The notes beneath the pieces are model-generated. The model did no database searches, had not been told where the DNA came from, and worked only from the letters and a program-made list of their open reading frames with translations. 64,000 bases of DNA from JBBSIN01 sp038232055 (lineage in GTDB: Bacteria; Actinomycetota; Actinomycetes; JADGOV01). The stretch spans positions 20,173-84,172 of the forward strand of contig JBBSIN010000001.1 of assembly GCA_038232055.1 (NCBI GenBank). Reading direction: 5' to 3'. Below are positions 45,044-55,090 of the stretch, piece by piece. Positions within the stretch are counted from its first letter, which is position 1; each line of letters opens with the position of its first letter. The position numbers were made by a program, and so were the translations under genes.

Positions 45044-46023
45044 GCGGGCTGACGACCTTGCTGCCGAACGACCCGCTTCTGCACACGAATCTCGTCGCCC
45101 TCGGCCAGGGCACCGAGCGTCTCGACGCCCCACCTCGGCCGCTCGAGGAGGTCTCCGATCTCGATCGGCGGGTCGTCGGGGTGCTGGAAGATCCATCGGT
45201 GAGCGCCGCTTGCGACGAAGCGATTGATGATCTCGGCCCGCTTGGGCTTGGCATCTACGACCCGTTCGTCTCCGGAGAGGAGCAGGGCGATCGCGCGTTG
45301 CCTGTCGATCGGCATGTAGATGGCATCTGCGCTCGCAATGCCGAGAGGGTGCGTCTCGAGGTCTCGATCTGGGCGGACCCATAGCGCGACGGGCTGGTCG
45401 CTGACGAGGAGGGCAGGCTCGTCGAATCGCAGTAGGCGGACCCGGCGACGGAAGTAGAGGTCGGGATGGATGCCGTTGAGTGCAAGCAGACCCATCTGCT
45501 GCACCGCCGCCGACTGCGAGGGCACGACCTTCCAGTCCGAGGTCAGGAGTTGCTCACGCCATGCTGCGACCGCCGCGTCATCGAATGCCCGTCCGTCCTT
45601 CTTGAGTTGAGGCCGCAGGCGTTCCGTCGTCAGCCGGGGCCGTAGCTCCTCCTTCGCCATCAGGGTGGCGAGCTCGGAGATCTCCTCGCGAAACGACCAT
45701 CCACGAACTGCCTGAAAGGCAACGAAGAGCATCAGGTCGAACCGATCCTGGTCGGTCAGGTTGAGTTCGTCCCGTGCGAACCTATCGAACAACCGCGAGG
45801 CTCGACCCTCGAAGTCCGCCAGCGAGATCTCGATCTGATTGCTGGGAGCAAGGTGGCTGAAGGCGGGATCAATGTCGACGTCGTAGAAGCCGGCCTCTCG
45901 GCACGCGCGCGTGACCGTCATCGGGATGCGAACTCCGCCGGCGCGCGGAGTGGCCAGCAGGCGCTCGCGCTCGCCGGCGAACCGACGGAGCAGCATCTGC
46001 GGGACGATGTGATCGCGGGCCAT
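45040..46023 (-). CDS. DUF4238 protein (upstream member of a pair)
   Basis: A 327-residue protein starting directly with the signature DHIVPQMLLRRFAG. Other shared positions with its partner are EAGFYDVD and ALLVSDQPVALWVRPD, so the two are distant paralogues with the same domain order. No membrane segment or signal peptide is present. The ATG at 46023 is clear. It is translationally coupled to the second DUF4238 gene, and the two are separated from the integrase gene by 73 bp. They may share the integrase transcript from upstream. Biochemical role unknown. Confidence 0.8.
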   Translation of the reverse strand: MARDHIVPQMLLRRFAGERERLLATPRAGGVRIPMTVTRACREAGFYDVDIDPAFSHLAPSNQIEISLADFEGRASRLFDRFARDELNLTDQDRFDLMLFVAFQAVRGWSFREEISELATLMAKEELRPRLTTERLRPQLKKDGRAFDDAAVAAWREQLLTSDWKVVPSQSAAVQQMGLLALNGIHPDLYFRRRVRLLRFDEPALLVSDQPVALWVRPDRDLETHPLGIASADAIYMPIDRQRAIALLLSGDERVVDAKPKRAEIINRFVASGAHRWIFQHPDDPPIEIGDLLERPRWGVETLGALAEGDEIRVQKRVVRQQGRQPA

Positions 46024-46096
46024 CCGTCGTCAGTGTGCCGCGGAGTTCACCGCGCTCACCCGATGATTTCGTGTGTTCCCGGAGCCTCGGCGTTGC

Positions 46097-47305
46097 TCAG
46101 GCCGGACCCGGAGCTGAAGCGCCTCGACCGGGGTCGTCGTTAGGTGCCGCCATCAGCCTCGAGAACACCGCTGCGGCTTCGGCCTGCATCCCGGGGAGCA
46201 CCCAGCCGTAGACGTCGAGGGTGAAGCTCGCCGTCGCGTGGCCGAGCCGCTCACTCACGACCTTGATCGGCACGCCGGCCTTGAGCAGCAGCGTCGCGTG
46301 GGTGTGGCGGACGTCGTGGAAGCGGACCCTGGGCAGCCCGCTGCGGGCGACGATGCGCTCGAACGTGGAGCTGAGTAGTTCGGGGTGCGTGAGCGTGCCA
46401 TCAGCGCGGGCGAAGACGAGGCCGTGGTCGTCGTAGCCGGCGCCGAGCAGAAGGCGCTCTTCGGCCTGCTTGCGACGCCACCCCTGCAGCGCGCGCACAA
46501 CGTCGTCGTTGACGTCGATGGTGCGCCTCCCGTGCGAGGTCTTCACGTCCGTGAGCCGAACGTCGTAGTTGACCACCACAGCGTTCTGCCGAACGTGGAT
46601 GAGTTTGGCGTCGAGGTCGACGTCGGCCCAGCGCAGCCCGGCCACCTCGCCGCGTCGCATGCCGGTGTGCGCGGCGAGCACGAACGCCGGCGCCAGGCGC
46701 ACGCCGTCGAGGGAGGCCAGGAAGGTCTGGAGCTGCGCGCTCGTCCACACATGCATCTCGCCTTCGCGCTTCGTGCTGGTGCTCCGCTTCGGCGGGTCGG
46801 CGAGGGACGCCGGGTTCCGGTTGAGCGCTCCCTTGCGCACCGCGTCACCGAGCGCCTTGCGCAGGATGCGGTGCACATAGCGAACGCTGCCTGAGCTCAG
46901 CCCCGGTCCGTCGCCGCTCTTGTTGCGGCGCCCGGACTCGAGCAGCCGGCCGTAGAGCGCGTCGAGATCCTCCGGGGCGAGTCGGCCGAGCGGCACCTTG
47001 CCGAGCGTCGGCAGGACGTGGAGCCGGATGTTGCTCTCGTAAGAGTGGAACGTCGTCGCCTTGAGCTGGCTGCGCTGCGCGGGTAACCACCGCTCGGTGA
47101 GGTACTCACCGAGGGTGACCTTGTCGGGAGCGCGGTACTCGCCGTCGTTGTGGCGCTTGACCAGGTCGGTGACGAGCTTGTCGGCGTCGGCCTTGCGGGT
47201 CCCCGCCGGGTACCAGCGGCGACGCTCCTTGCCGGTGGCTGGGTCGACGCCTTCGTAGATGACGGCGTAGTAGCGGTTGCCCTTCTTCGCTGTGTAGCCG
47301 CGCAC
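46097..47305 (-). CDS. int: Tyrosine site-specific recombinase (integrase)
   Basis: A 402-residue phage-type integrase. Residues 1-60 form an AP2-like arm-binding domain (VRGYTAKKGNRYYAVIYEG). Residues about 62-165 form a SAM-like core-binding domain (TLGEYLTERWLPAQ...LHVLPTLGKVPL). The C-terminal catalytic domain holds Arg217 (HTGMRRGE), Lys255, His330-x-x-Arg333 (HDVRHTHA), His356 (LGHA) and nucleophile Tyr366 (DVYGWV), all intact. GTG 47305 has an AAGGAGG site. It should recombine the tRNA-Arg core repeats. It lies 4 kb from attL, unusual for integrases, which are normally next to an attachment site. The XRE gene is 17 bp upstream. Confidence 0.93.
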   Translation of the reverse strand: MRGYTAKKGNRYYAVIYEGVDPATGKERRRWYPAGTRKADADKLVTDLVKRHNDGEYRAPDKVTLGEYLTERWLPAQRSQLKATTFHSYESNIRLHVLPTLGKVPLGRLAPEDLDALYGRLLESGRRNKSGDGPGLSSGSVRYVHRILRKALGDAVRKGALNRNPASLADPPKRSTSTKREGEMHVWTSAQLQTFLASLDGVRLAPAFVLAAHTGMRRGEVAGLRWADVDLDAKLIHVRQNAVVVNYDVRLTDVKTSHGRRTIDVNDDVVRALQGWRRKQAEERLLLGAGYDDHGLVFARADGTLTHPELLSSTFERIVARSGLPRVRFHDVRHTHATLLLKAGVPIKVVSERLGHATASFTLDVYGWVLPGMQAEAAAVFSRLMAAPNDDPGRGASAPGPA

Positions 47306-47322
47306 CTGCGGCCTCCTTAGCG

Positions 47323-48072
47323 TCAGCGCTTGTCGCGCGTCTGCTTGCGGGGAGCGTCCGCTCCCGATCCGGCTCGTGCCGGCTCGTCCGCCGTGCCGGC
47401 TCGTGCCGCCTTGTCCGCCGACCGCTTGCCTGGCGGCTTTGCGAAGTCGCTGTCGTTGGTGTGCTCGGCCAGGAACCCGCGGATGCCGACCTGGCGGAGG
47501 TGGTCGACCCAGCGACCGAGTTCGTCGACGGCGGTGTCGAGGCTGTCGGCGTGCTGGTCGACCAGCGCCAGCAGGAGCTCCTTGCGGCGGTCCCTGTAGT
47601 TCCACCGCTTCACGTGTGAGGCGATGCCGGTGACCTTCTCCGCGGCCTCGTCGGCGTCGGAGGGATCGACGATGCCGTGCTCCCGCAGCCGCTCGTAGAC
47701 CGGCGGGAGCATCTCGGGGGAGCCCATCAGCCACATGTAGAGCTCGTTGGACTGGCTGTTGGTGCCGCGCAGGAACCGCCGCTCGCCCGGTGGCGGGAGC
47801 AAGAACCAGATGATCGGCAGGTCGAAGACCATGGCGAACACGAGCAGCTCGTGGGCGTCGAACTCCCGCCGACGGTCGCCGTCCCAAGCCCGCTCAATCG
47901 ATGAGACGCCGGCCTGCGTCATGCGCTGGCCCATGTACGGCTCGAGCTCGGCCGCGAACTGGTCCTGGGTCCATCCCCGCAGCTCGCGGGCGGCACGCAC
48001 GTTGTAGGCGACGATCTGGTTGAGGTCGACCTCGGGACGCGGGGGCGGCGTGTTCTTGGACCGTCGTGCCAC
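47323..48072 (-). CDS. XRE-family HTH transcriptional regulator
   Basis: A 249-residue protein with an N-terminal helix-turn-helix (about residues 18-75: VAYNVRAARELRGWTQDQFA, VSSIERAW) and a long C-terminal part containing the FDLPIIWFLLPPPGERRF stretch and an Ala/Arg-rich tail. It is co-transcribed with int and divergent from the excisionase-like/relaxase genes, the usual place for the element's master repressor. GTG at 48072. The 113-bp divergent region between 48073 and 48185 should contain its operators. Confidence 0.82.
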   Translation of the reverse strand: MARRSKNTPPPRPEVDLNQIVAYNVRAARELRGWTQDQFAAELEPYMGQRMTQAGVSSIERAWDGDRRREFDAHELLVFAMVFDLPIIWFLLPPPGERRFLRGTNSQSNELYMWLMGSPEMLPPVYERLREHGIVDPSDADEAAEKVTGIASHVKRWNYRDRRKELLLALVDQHADSLDTAVDELGRWVDHLRQVGIRGFLAEHTNDSDFAKPPGKRSADKAARAGTADEPARAGSGADAPRKQTRDKR

Positions 48073-48185
48073 GCTTCTGACTCTACACGGTCTACCGCTT
48101 GTGTCGCCACTAGCCAGACATCGTGGATGCGGGTACAGTCCACGCGCCGTTCTCCGAGCGGAGAGCACGAGCCGGAGGTTGTTCC

Positions 48186-48599
48186 GTGGCAGGACGCAGA
48201 TCGCTACCGCTGATGACGGTCAGCGTGGTGGAGGCCGCAGACCTCCTGGGCGTCGGCCGCACGAAGGCGTACGACATGACCCGCGAGTGGCGTGCGAACG
48301 GCGGCGAATCAGGGCTGCCGGTCATCGACTGCAGCAACACCCTGCGGGTCCCCCTCTACCCGCTCGCCGAGATGCTCGGCGTCGAGGTGTCCCACCTCGT
48401 GGCGGTGCTGCGCGACGCGACCGCAGCCGAACCAGCGGCGACGGCTGAACCCGCAGTCTCGGCCGAGCCTCCAACGCCGGCCGCACCGTCGACCCTCGAG
48501 CCCGTCCCGACCGCGACGCCGAAGGCCGCGCGCAACCGGCGCAAGCCCGCCATCCCGAGCAACCAGCTCGACCTCTTCGAGCACCCAACCGCGAGCTGA
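48186..48599 (+). CDS. Excisionase-like HTH DNA-binding protein
   Basis: A 137-residue protein. Residues about 10-70 resemble the excisionase/helix-turn-helix-17 domain (TVSVVEAADLLGVGRTKAYD, RVPLYPLAEMLG). The C-terminal half is a Pro/Ala/Thr-rich linker ending with KPAIPSNQLDLFEHP. GTG 48186 was chosen for its GGAGG site. Position at the head of the operon with the relaxase, divergent from the XRE-int pair, suggests a recombination directionality factor or plasmid-type regulator. Which of the two is not decided. Confidence 0.72.
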   Translation: MAGRRSLPLMTVSVVEAADLLGVGRTKAYDMTREWRANGGESGLPVIDCSNTLRVPLYPLAEMLGVEVSHLVAVLRDATAAEPAATAEPAVSAEPPTPAAPSTLEPVPTATPKAARNRRKPAIPSNQLDLFEHPTAS

Positions 48600-48680
48600 C
48601 GCCGTGACCGACCACCTCTCCCACCCGGACGACCCACTGCCAAACAGACAAGTGCCCGCAAGCGGGAACGTGAGCGCGCC

Positions 48681-51630
48681 GTGCTGCGCGTGACCACCAT
48701 CCTCGCCCACAGCGCGCCGGCATCGGCGCGCTACTACACCCGCTACCTGACCGGCGACGGGCCCGACGCCGAAGGCCACTGGCTCGGCCGGCGAGCCACC
48801 ACCTTGGGCCTCTCCGGACGAGTCGAGACCGACGACCTCGAAGCCATCCTCTCCGGGCACGACCCGACCACCGGACGACAGCTCGGGTACCCGCTCGTCG
48901 ACCGCGTCGACAGCAAGGGCCGCATCATCCGTGCCGTCGCCGGCTTCGACGCCACGTTCTCGGCGCCCAAGTCGCTGTCGGTGTGGTGGGGCCTCACCGG
49001 GACCCCGGGCTGCTCGAGGCGCACAACCTCGCCGTCGGAGCCGTCCTCGACCACATCGAGCAGTACGGCGCCACAACCCGCATCCGCGTGGATGACGCCC
49101 GCCAGCACCCGGATGTCGACGGGCTCATCATGGCCGCCTTCCCGCAGGCCACGTCCCGGGAGGACGATCCCCAGCTGCACACCCACGTGGTGATCTCCGC
49201 CAAGGTGCTCGCACCCGACGGGCGATGGCTGGCGCTCGACGGCCGCTACCTCAAGCGCAAGCAGCGCGCCCTCGGCGGCCTCTACCAGTCGGTGCTGCGC
49301 GTCGAGCTGACCAGCCGTTACGGCGTCGCCTGGGGACCAATCGAAAAGGGGCAGGCCGAGATTGCCGGGATGCCGAAGGAGTTGCTCGACGCGTTCTCCA
49401 AGCGAACCGCCCAGGTCGACGCAGCCCTCGCCGACAAGATCACCGAGTTCCGCGAGCGTGAGGGACGCGACCCGACCCGCTGGGAACGAGCAGCGCTCAC
49501 CCGCGAGGCGTCCGAGGACACTCGCGCCAAGAAGACGCACGCGTCACCCGGCGACCTCGGGAGCCACTGGCGCGACCAGGCCGAGGCGCTCGGCTGGAGC
49601 CCGGCCCGGCTCCTGGAGCGCATGTGGGACTCGGCGCGCACGCACCCGACGCCGGAGCCGCCAACCGTGGTCGACGTCATCGAGCAGCTCTCCGCCGCCG
49701 GCTCGGCTTGGAACCGTGCCGACGTCCTCCAGGCCGTCTGCGACCTGACGCCGCCAGTCGCAGGAGTGCACGGGCAGCGGTGGGCAGCAGCGGTCGAGCG
49801 CGCCTGTGACCGTGTGATCGAGACCTGCACCACCCTCGACCCGCCGTCGGAACGCTCACCGCGGCGAGCTTCGGACGGCCGGTCCATCTGGATCGCCCCC
49901 ATCGAACCGCACCTGACCACTGAGGCTGTCCTCGCCCAGGAGGAACGGATCCTGCTCTTCGCCATCGACGCCCACGACACGCCCGCTCGCCGTCGCCCAC
50001 TCTGGACAGGAGCGGTCTCGACGTCCTCCAGGCCGACGCCTCAGCCGCAGTCGCCGGCGATGACCCGCTCGTCCTCGTCGTCGGTCCCGCCGGCACCGGC
50101 AAGACAACCACGCTCCGGCGGGCCGCCGCCGCCCTCGGCGCCCAAGGCTGCCATGTCTTCGCCGTCGCACCCACCGCCAAGGCGGCCAAGGTCCTCCGGG
50201 ACGAGACCGGGATCCAGTCCGCCACGGTCGCCAAGCTGCTCCACGAGTGGCGCAACCGGCAGCCCCACGACGAGTACCGGCTCCCGCCGGGCACCACGCT
50301 GATCGTCGACGAGGCAGGGATGCTGGGGACCGGAAACCTCGACGCCCTCACACAGCTGGCCGCGTCCCAGAGGTGGCGATTGGTGCTCGTCGGCGACCCC
50401 CGCCAACTCCAAGCCGTCGGACGAGGCGGCATGTTCGACGAGCTGTGCCGCACCGCGCGCGTCCACGAGCTCGCAACGATCCACCGCTTCCGCCACCGCT
50501 GGGAGCAAGCAGCCTCGCTACGGCTCCGCGCCGGCAGCTCCGCGGCCCTGGACGCCTACTTCCGGCACGGGCGAGTCGGCACCGGCACGTTCGAGGCGCT
50601 CAGCGCCGACATCGCCTGCCAGTGGATGGACCACCGCGCCGCCGGTCGATCCGTCGCCGTCGTCGCCGAGACCAACGAACACGTCGACGCGCTCAACCAC
50701 GCCATCCAGGAACTCCGGCGGGAGCACGGCCAGCTCGGCGAGCGCGCAGCCCGCATCGCCGGCGGCGAGTCAGCCGCAGTCGGAGACGTCGTCGTGACCC
50801 GCCGCAACAACCGCGAGCTGCGGACGAGCAGCGGCGAACCGGTCCGCAACCGCGACCGCTGGACCGTCACCGCCATCGGACGCGACGGAAGCCTCACTGC
50901 GTCCCACGAACACGGACACGGGCAGCTCGCCCTCCCCACCGACTATGCGCGCGAGCACGTTCGGCTCGGCTACGCCGCCACCGCCCACGGCCACCAAGGC
51001 GACACCGTCGACGTCAGCTTGACCGTCGTCACCGCCGCCACCACCCATCGCAGCCTCTACGTCGGCGCCACCCGAGGCCGCGATCTCAACCGTCTCCTCG
51101 TCGTGACGGAGGATCCCAACCTGGCACGCGACGTCCTCGAAGAGGTACTGACGAACGACCGGGCCGACCTTCCCGCCGTCGCCCAGCGCCGTCACCTCGC
51201 GAGCCAGGAGCCGCGGTACGGCCGTGAGACCGAAGACCGAGTGGCTGCCGCTCGTCGGGCTCTTGCCGAGGTGGAAGAACGGACGGAGCCACACCTCCGC
51301 CCTTTTCGGGAGGCGGAGCATGCCGTCGAGGAGGCACAGCGCGACGTATGGGCCGCTCGCCGGGCTGCAGACGACGCGCCTGTCCTGCGGCGGCGAGCTG
51401 CCAACCGCGACCTCACAGCGGCCGAGTCACGACTCGGTGGCGCACGGGAGCAGCTCGACCACGCCCTCGGACGCGCAGCACCACTCCTGGCCGAGCAGCA
51501 CGCCGTCGAGGACGAACTGCGAGACGCAGAACGCGATCTGTCGTCGGCGCGGCTGCGTGAGCGGATGGACGCGCTCACCCGTCCGGCACCGGAGCGTTCC
51601 CTCGATCGAGGAATGGAGATCGAGCGATGA
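48681..51630 (+). pseudogene. MobF-family relaxase-helicase (TraA/TrwC-like), broken by two -1 frameshifts
   Basis: Three successive frames together make one protein of about 980 residues. Frame 1 (from GTG 48681): ARYYTRYLTGDG with relaxase Tyr residues and FDATFSAPKSLSVWWGLTG. Frame 2 (from about 49003): DPGLLEAHNLAVG, the three-His metal site in PQLHTHVVISAKVL, DGRYLKRKQRALGGLYQ. Frame 3 (from about 49990): Walker A VVGPAGTGKTTTLRR, Walker B TLIVDEAGML, GDPRQLQAVGRGG, and a C-terminal UvrD-like YAATAHGHQGDTVD, then a coiled coil. Each switch is explained by loss of a single base, a G at the first. Intact, it would nick an oriT and start mobilization. Confidence 0.82.
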
Positions 51631-51682
51631 CGACGCGAGGCCGGTCGTTTCACGGCTGCCGCCGGGGGGCAGGCCGCTCGCC

Positions 51683-54600
51683 CTACCGCGCTGACGCGGT
51701 GAAGTCCTCCAGCGTGGCGAAGATGGTTTCGAGGTCGGCCTCGACGAAGATGGCTTCAGGTCCCTGAGGTGCAACCCCGTCGTACGGCGTTTCGTACACG
51801 CGACCCGGTTCGACCATTCCACGCTGAGTGAGCTCGTTGATGATCAGGTTCACAAACTCGATCTGATTCTTGCTGTAGCGCTTGTCGTCGAGGAAGTCCG
51901 CAAACGCCGCCTTAGCTGCCGCCCGGTCCAGCCCGACGAGTGACCTTGCGAAGAGACCGAAGCTCCCCGTCCGCTTCGCCGCCTCGGCGAACGTTTCGTC
52001 GTCTCCGATCCCGGCCGCAATCAGGATCCGCTGCAGGTCCGCGATGTCCTGCGCCGTCAGCGGCGCGCCGGAGCGGACCTTCGCTACCGCTGCTTCGGCA
52101 AGGTGCTCCTTGAGAAAATGCTCCGCCTTCTTGCGGAACTGCAGGAACTCGGTACTGCCGGCCGCCGAGCCGGCACCTGGCAGCACGATCTCGCCGGCTT
52201 CGCCGATCTCGTCGACGAAGTCGGAGTAGATGACCTTCCGCTTCAAGCGCTCGATCAACGGCACGAGCAGCCGCAGCCTCTTGCGCACCTCTTCGAGCAT
52301 CGGGTAGCTGACGTCCGTCCACCACTCGTCGGTCTGCACGTCCTGAATGAGCTCGAGGTGCGCTGCGATAGCAGGGATGACCTGCTGGTCTTCGAGCGCG
52401 CTTGCGATCTGCATGACCTTGCGTCGCTCGCCCTCGAACGGCCGGCCCTGCAGGAGCGCGAGCTGTGCGCTCAGGAGGAGGACGTCGAACCGCTTGGCTT
52501 CCTCATGCTCAGGGTCGAGCTGCGCCGGCAGCCTTGCGACCCGATCCGCCAGCGCAGCAAGGTCTCCGACCGACAGGCTCTCCCACGGCTCCTCTTCGCG
52601 GAAGCGCTCGACGAGCTGGAGGTGTGGCCGAACGAGGAAGTTGTCCGGGTTCATCGACGCGATGGCGTCGCGCAACGTTGCCGCGACGGTCGCGCGTTCG
52701 TCACCGTGCGAGTGGATCTCATCGAAGGTCTGGATGAGTTCGAGCCGTGACTTGAAGATCTGCTCGCTCAAGGGCACCGAGTCAGACGGCTCTGCCGGCG
52801 GGAGCTCTTGGCTGAAGTACTCGAGGTTCTGACAGAAGTCGAAGACCTTGAACTCGGTCTTGTCGTCGCCGGGCCCGAAGAGGTCCGGTCGCAGCCGCGT
52901 GCCTCGGCCGATCATCTGCCAGAACTTAGTCTTCGAGCGGAGGAGCTTGAAGAACACGAGGTTGACGATCTCGGGCACGTCGATTCCGGTGTCGAGCATG
53001 TCGACCGAGATGGCGATGTGCGCCGCCTTCTCCGGCGTCGAGAAGTCGTCGATCAGGCTCTGTGCGTACTTAACGCTGTGGGTGACGACGCGGGCGAAGT
53101 TGCCGTTGTCGAGATGCGGGTAGTTGGCGACGAACCGCTCGTAGATGTAGTCAGCGTGCCGCTGGTTCTTGGCGAAGATGATCGTCTTGCCGAGCCGATC
53201 CCCACCGGCGACGCGGATGCCCTGGGTCATGAGGTGCTCGAGCACCTTGTCGACCGTGTCCTCGTTGAAGAGGAACTTGTTCAGGGCGGCAGGGTCCACC
53301 TCGTCGGGAGGATCGAGCGGGTTGCCCTCCTCGTCCTCGCCCCACTCGAACTCGTCCCAGTCGTCCTTCTCGTCGTCCGACAGGTTCTTGTACTTGATGC
53401 CCTCGCGGATGAACTTGACCGGCACCGACACACCTTTCGGCGGGACGAGGTAGCCGTCGCCGATGGCCTCCTCCAATGAGTACGCATCCGTGGGAACACC
53501 TGTCTCGAGATCGAAGAGGTCGTAGGTGTTCTTGTCGACCTCGTCCTTGGGAGTCGCCGTCAGCCCGACGAGCAGCGAGTCGAAGTACTCGAAGATGCCG
53601 CGGTACTTCCGGTACACCGAGCGGTGCGCCTCGTCGATCACGACGAGGTCGAAGTGGCCCACCCCGAATCGACGCGTTCCGTCGTTGCGGTACTCGTCGA
53701 TCTTGCCGACCATCGTCTGATAGGTGGACACGTAGACCCTGCCGTCCTCGCCGCCCTCCGATACGAGGTTCACGGGCGCCGACTGCGGCAGGTGCTCCTT
53801 GAAGGCGTTCACGGCCTGCTTGACGAGCGCAGTCCGATCGGCGAGGAACAGGACGCGCTTCGCCACGTTGGCGCGCATCAACAGGTCAGTGAGAGCGATG
53901 ACGGTCCGGGTCTTGCCAGCGCCGGTTGCCATGACGAGGAGCGCCTTTCGCTGCTTGTCGACCTCGAATCGCTCGGAGATGGCTCGGATGGCTCGCTCCT
54001 GGTAGAAGCGCTCAACGATCGCGCCGTTCGTGTCGAGCGTCACGAGCGAACGCCGCGTCGTCCGCCGCTGCATCGCGAGCTGCAGCTCGTCCTTTGTCAG
54101 GAACCCCTGGACCGACCGCGGCGGGTACTGCGTGTCGTCCCACAGCCAGTGCTCGTAGCCGTTCGAGTAGAAGATCACCGGCCGCTGGCCGGTCGCCGCT
54201 TCGAGACAGTCCGCGTAGAGCTTCGCCTGCTGCTGGCCCGTCTGGGGCGACACCAGCGTCTTCTTCGCTTCGACGATCGCGTGTGGCAGCCCGTCGTCGC
54301 CCCACAGCACATAGTCGACGTAGCCGACGCCGGAGCCGGAGGGCATGCCGTGCACCTCGAACTCCCGGTCGCGGCCCTCTGTCAACGTCCAACCCGCCTC
54401 GGCGAGGAGCGCGTCGATCTTGAACCGACGAGTCTCGAGTTCGGACCAGTCGTACGACTCGATGGGGATCGCTTCGGCGGCCTTCTTTGCTGCCGCGACC
54501 TCAGCGATCAACGCGGCGCGCTCAGCCTCGAGCTGCTCGACCGTCTTGGCCAGCTCCGCGACACGCGCCCGAGCGAGCGCAGTGTCCTCGGCCTCTCGGG

Positions 54601-55090
54601 CAAGACGCTCTTCAAGTTCGAGCCGCTCGGTGAGCGATGCCGGCTCGTGCCGCTCGAACGACGCCAGCTTCTTCGGATCGAACTTGAGGCTGAGGTCGGG
54701 TTTCGATGAGCGCCCGTAGGTGTAGGCGAGCCAGAAGCAGAACTGGAACAGCGCCGAGATGACCTCGACTGCCTCGAGCTGTGTTGGTGGCTTCGCCTCG
54801 TGGACCGCGCGATTGCCGGCGCGCTGGATCTTCTTGGCGACGTTGTAGACGAGGCCGCTCGCCAGCGCCTTGAAAGCCGGCTCGTTCAGGTAAGCGTTGA
54901 GCTGGTCCTCGTACGGCTGCGACAGCGACCGGTCGTAGCGGTAGACCCACTTGACGCCTGACTCAAGCGCCTTGCGAGCGTAAATCATCGCCGGTCCCGG
55001 ATCGGAGAGCGCGTGGCTCTCGGCCCACGATGCCGTGGCGAACTCGTCGCGGAACTCCGCTTCGAGGAAGAAGAACTGTGACTCGCTCAC
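51683..55090 (-). CDS. hsdR: Type I restriction endonuclease R subunit (EcoEI type)
   Basis: A 1135-residue translocase-nuclease. The N-terminal DUF4145 region (residues about 20-130) and a long coiled coil (about 150-205) precede the PD-(D/E)xK nuclease seen in GYVDYVLWGDDGLPHAIVEAKKT (split: GYVDYVLWGDDG, then AIVEAKKT). The motor has Walker A LVMATGAGKTRTVIAL, DEAH in VVIDEAHRSVYRK, LVGLTATP, SVDMLDTGIDVPEIVNL and QMIGRGTRLRPDL. An EcoEI-type C-terminal domain follows. All key motifs are intact. It cuts DNA lacking HsdM methylation after translocation. GTG start overlaps hsdS by 4 bp; it is last in the operon. Confidence 0.95.
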   Translation of the reverse strand: MSESQFFFLEAEFRDEFATASWAESHALSDPGPAMIYARKALESGVKWVYRYDRSLSQPYEDQLNAYLNEPAFKALASGLVYNVAKKIQRAGNRAVHEAKPPTQLEAVEVISALFQFCFWLAYTYGRSSKPDLSLKFDPKKLASFERHEPASLTERLELEERLAREAEDTALARARVAELAKTVEQLEAERAALIAEVAAAKKAAEAIPIESYDWSELETRRFKIDALLAEAGWTLTEGRDREFEVHGMPSGSGVGYVDYVLWGDDGLPHAIVEAKKTLVSPQTGQQQAKLYADCLEAATGQRPVIFYSNGYEHWLWDDTQYPPRSVQGFLTKDELQLAMQRRTTRRSLVTLDTNGAIVERFYQERAIRAISERFEVDKQRKALLVMATGAGKTRTVIALTDLLMRANVAKRVLFLADRTALVKQAVNAFKEHLPQSAPVNLVSEGGEDGRVYVSTYQTMVGKIDEYRNDGTRRFGVGHFDLVVIDEAHRSVYRKYRGIFEYFDSLLVGLTATPKDEVDKNTYDLFDLETGVPTDAYSLEEAIGDGYLVPPKGVSVPVKFIREGIKYKNLSDDEKDDWDEFEWGEDEEGNPLDPPDEVDPAALNKFLFNEDTVDKVLEHLMTQGIRVAGGDRLGKTIIFAKNQRHADYIYERFVANYPHLDNGNFARVVTHSVKYAQSLIDDFSTPEKAAHIAISVDMLDTGIDVPEIVNLVFFKLLRSKTKFWQMIGRGTRLRPDLFGPGDDKTEFKVFDFCQNLEYFSQELPPAEPSDSVPLSEQIFKSRLELIQTFDEIHSHGDERATVAATLRDAIASMNPDNFLVRPHLQLVERFREEEPWESLSVGDLAALADRVARLPAQLDPEHEEAKRFDVLLLSAQLALLQGRPFEGERRKVMQIASALEDQQVIPAIAAHLELIQDVQTDEWWTDVSYPMLEEVRKRLRLLVPLIERLKRKVIYSDFVDEIGEAGEIVLPGAGSAAGSTEFLQFRKKAEHFLKEHLAEAAVAKVRSGAPLTAQDIADLQRILIAAGIGDDETFAEAAKRTGSFGLFARSLVGLDRAAAKAAFADFLDDKRYSKNQIEFVNLIINELTQRGMVEPGRVYETPYDGVAPQGPEAIFVEADLETIFATLEDFTASAR

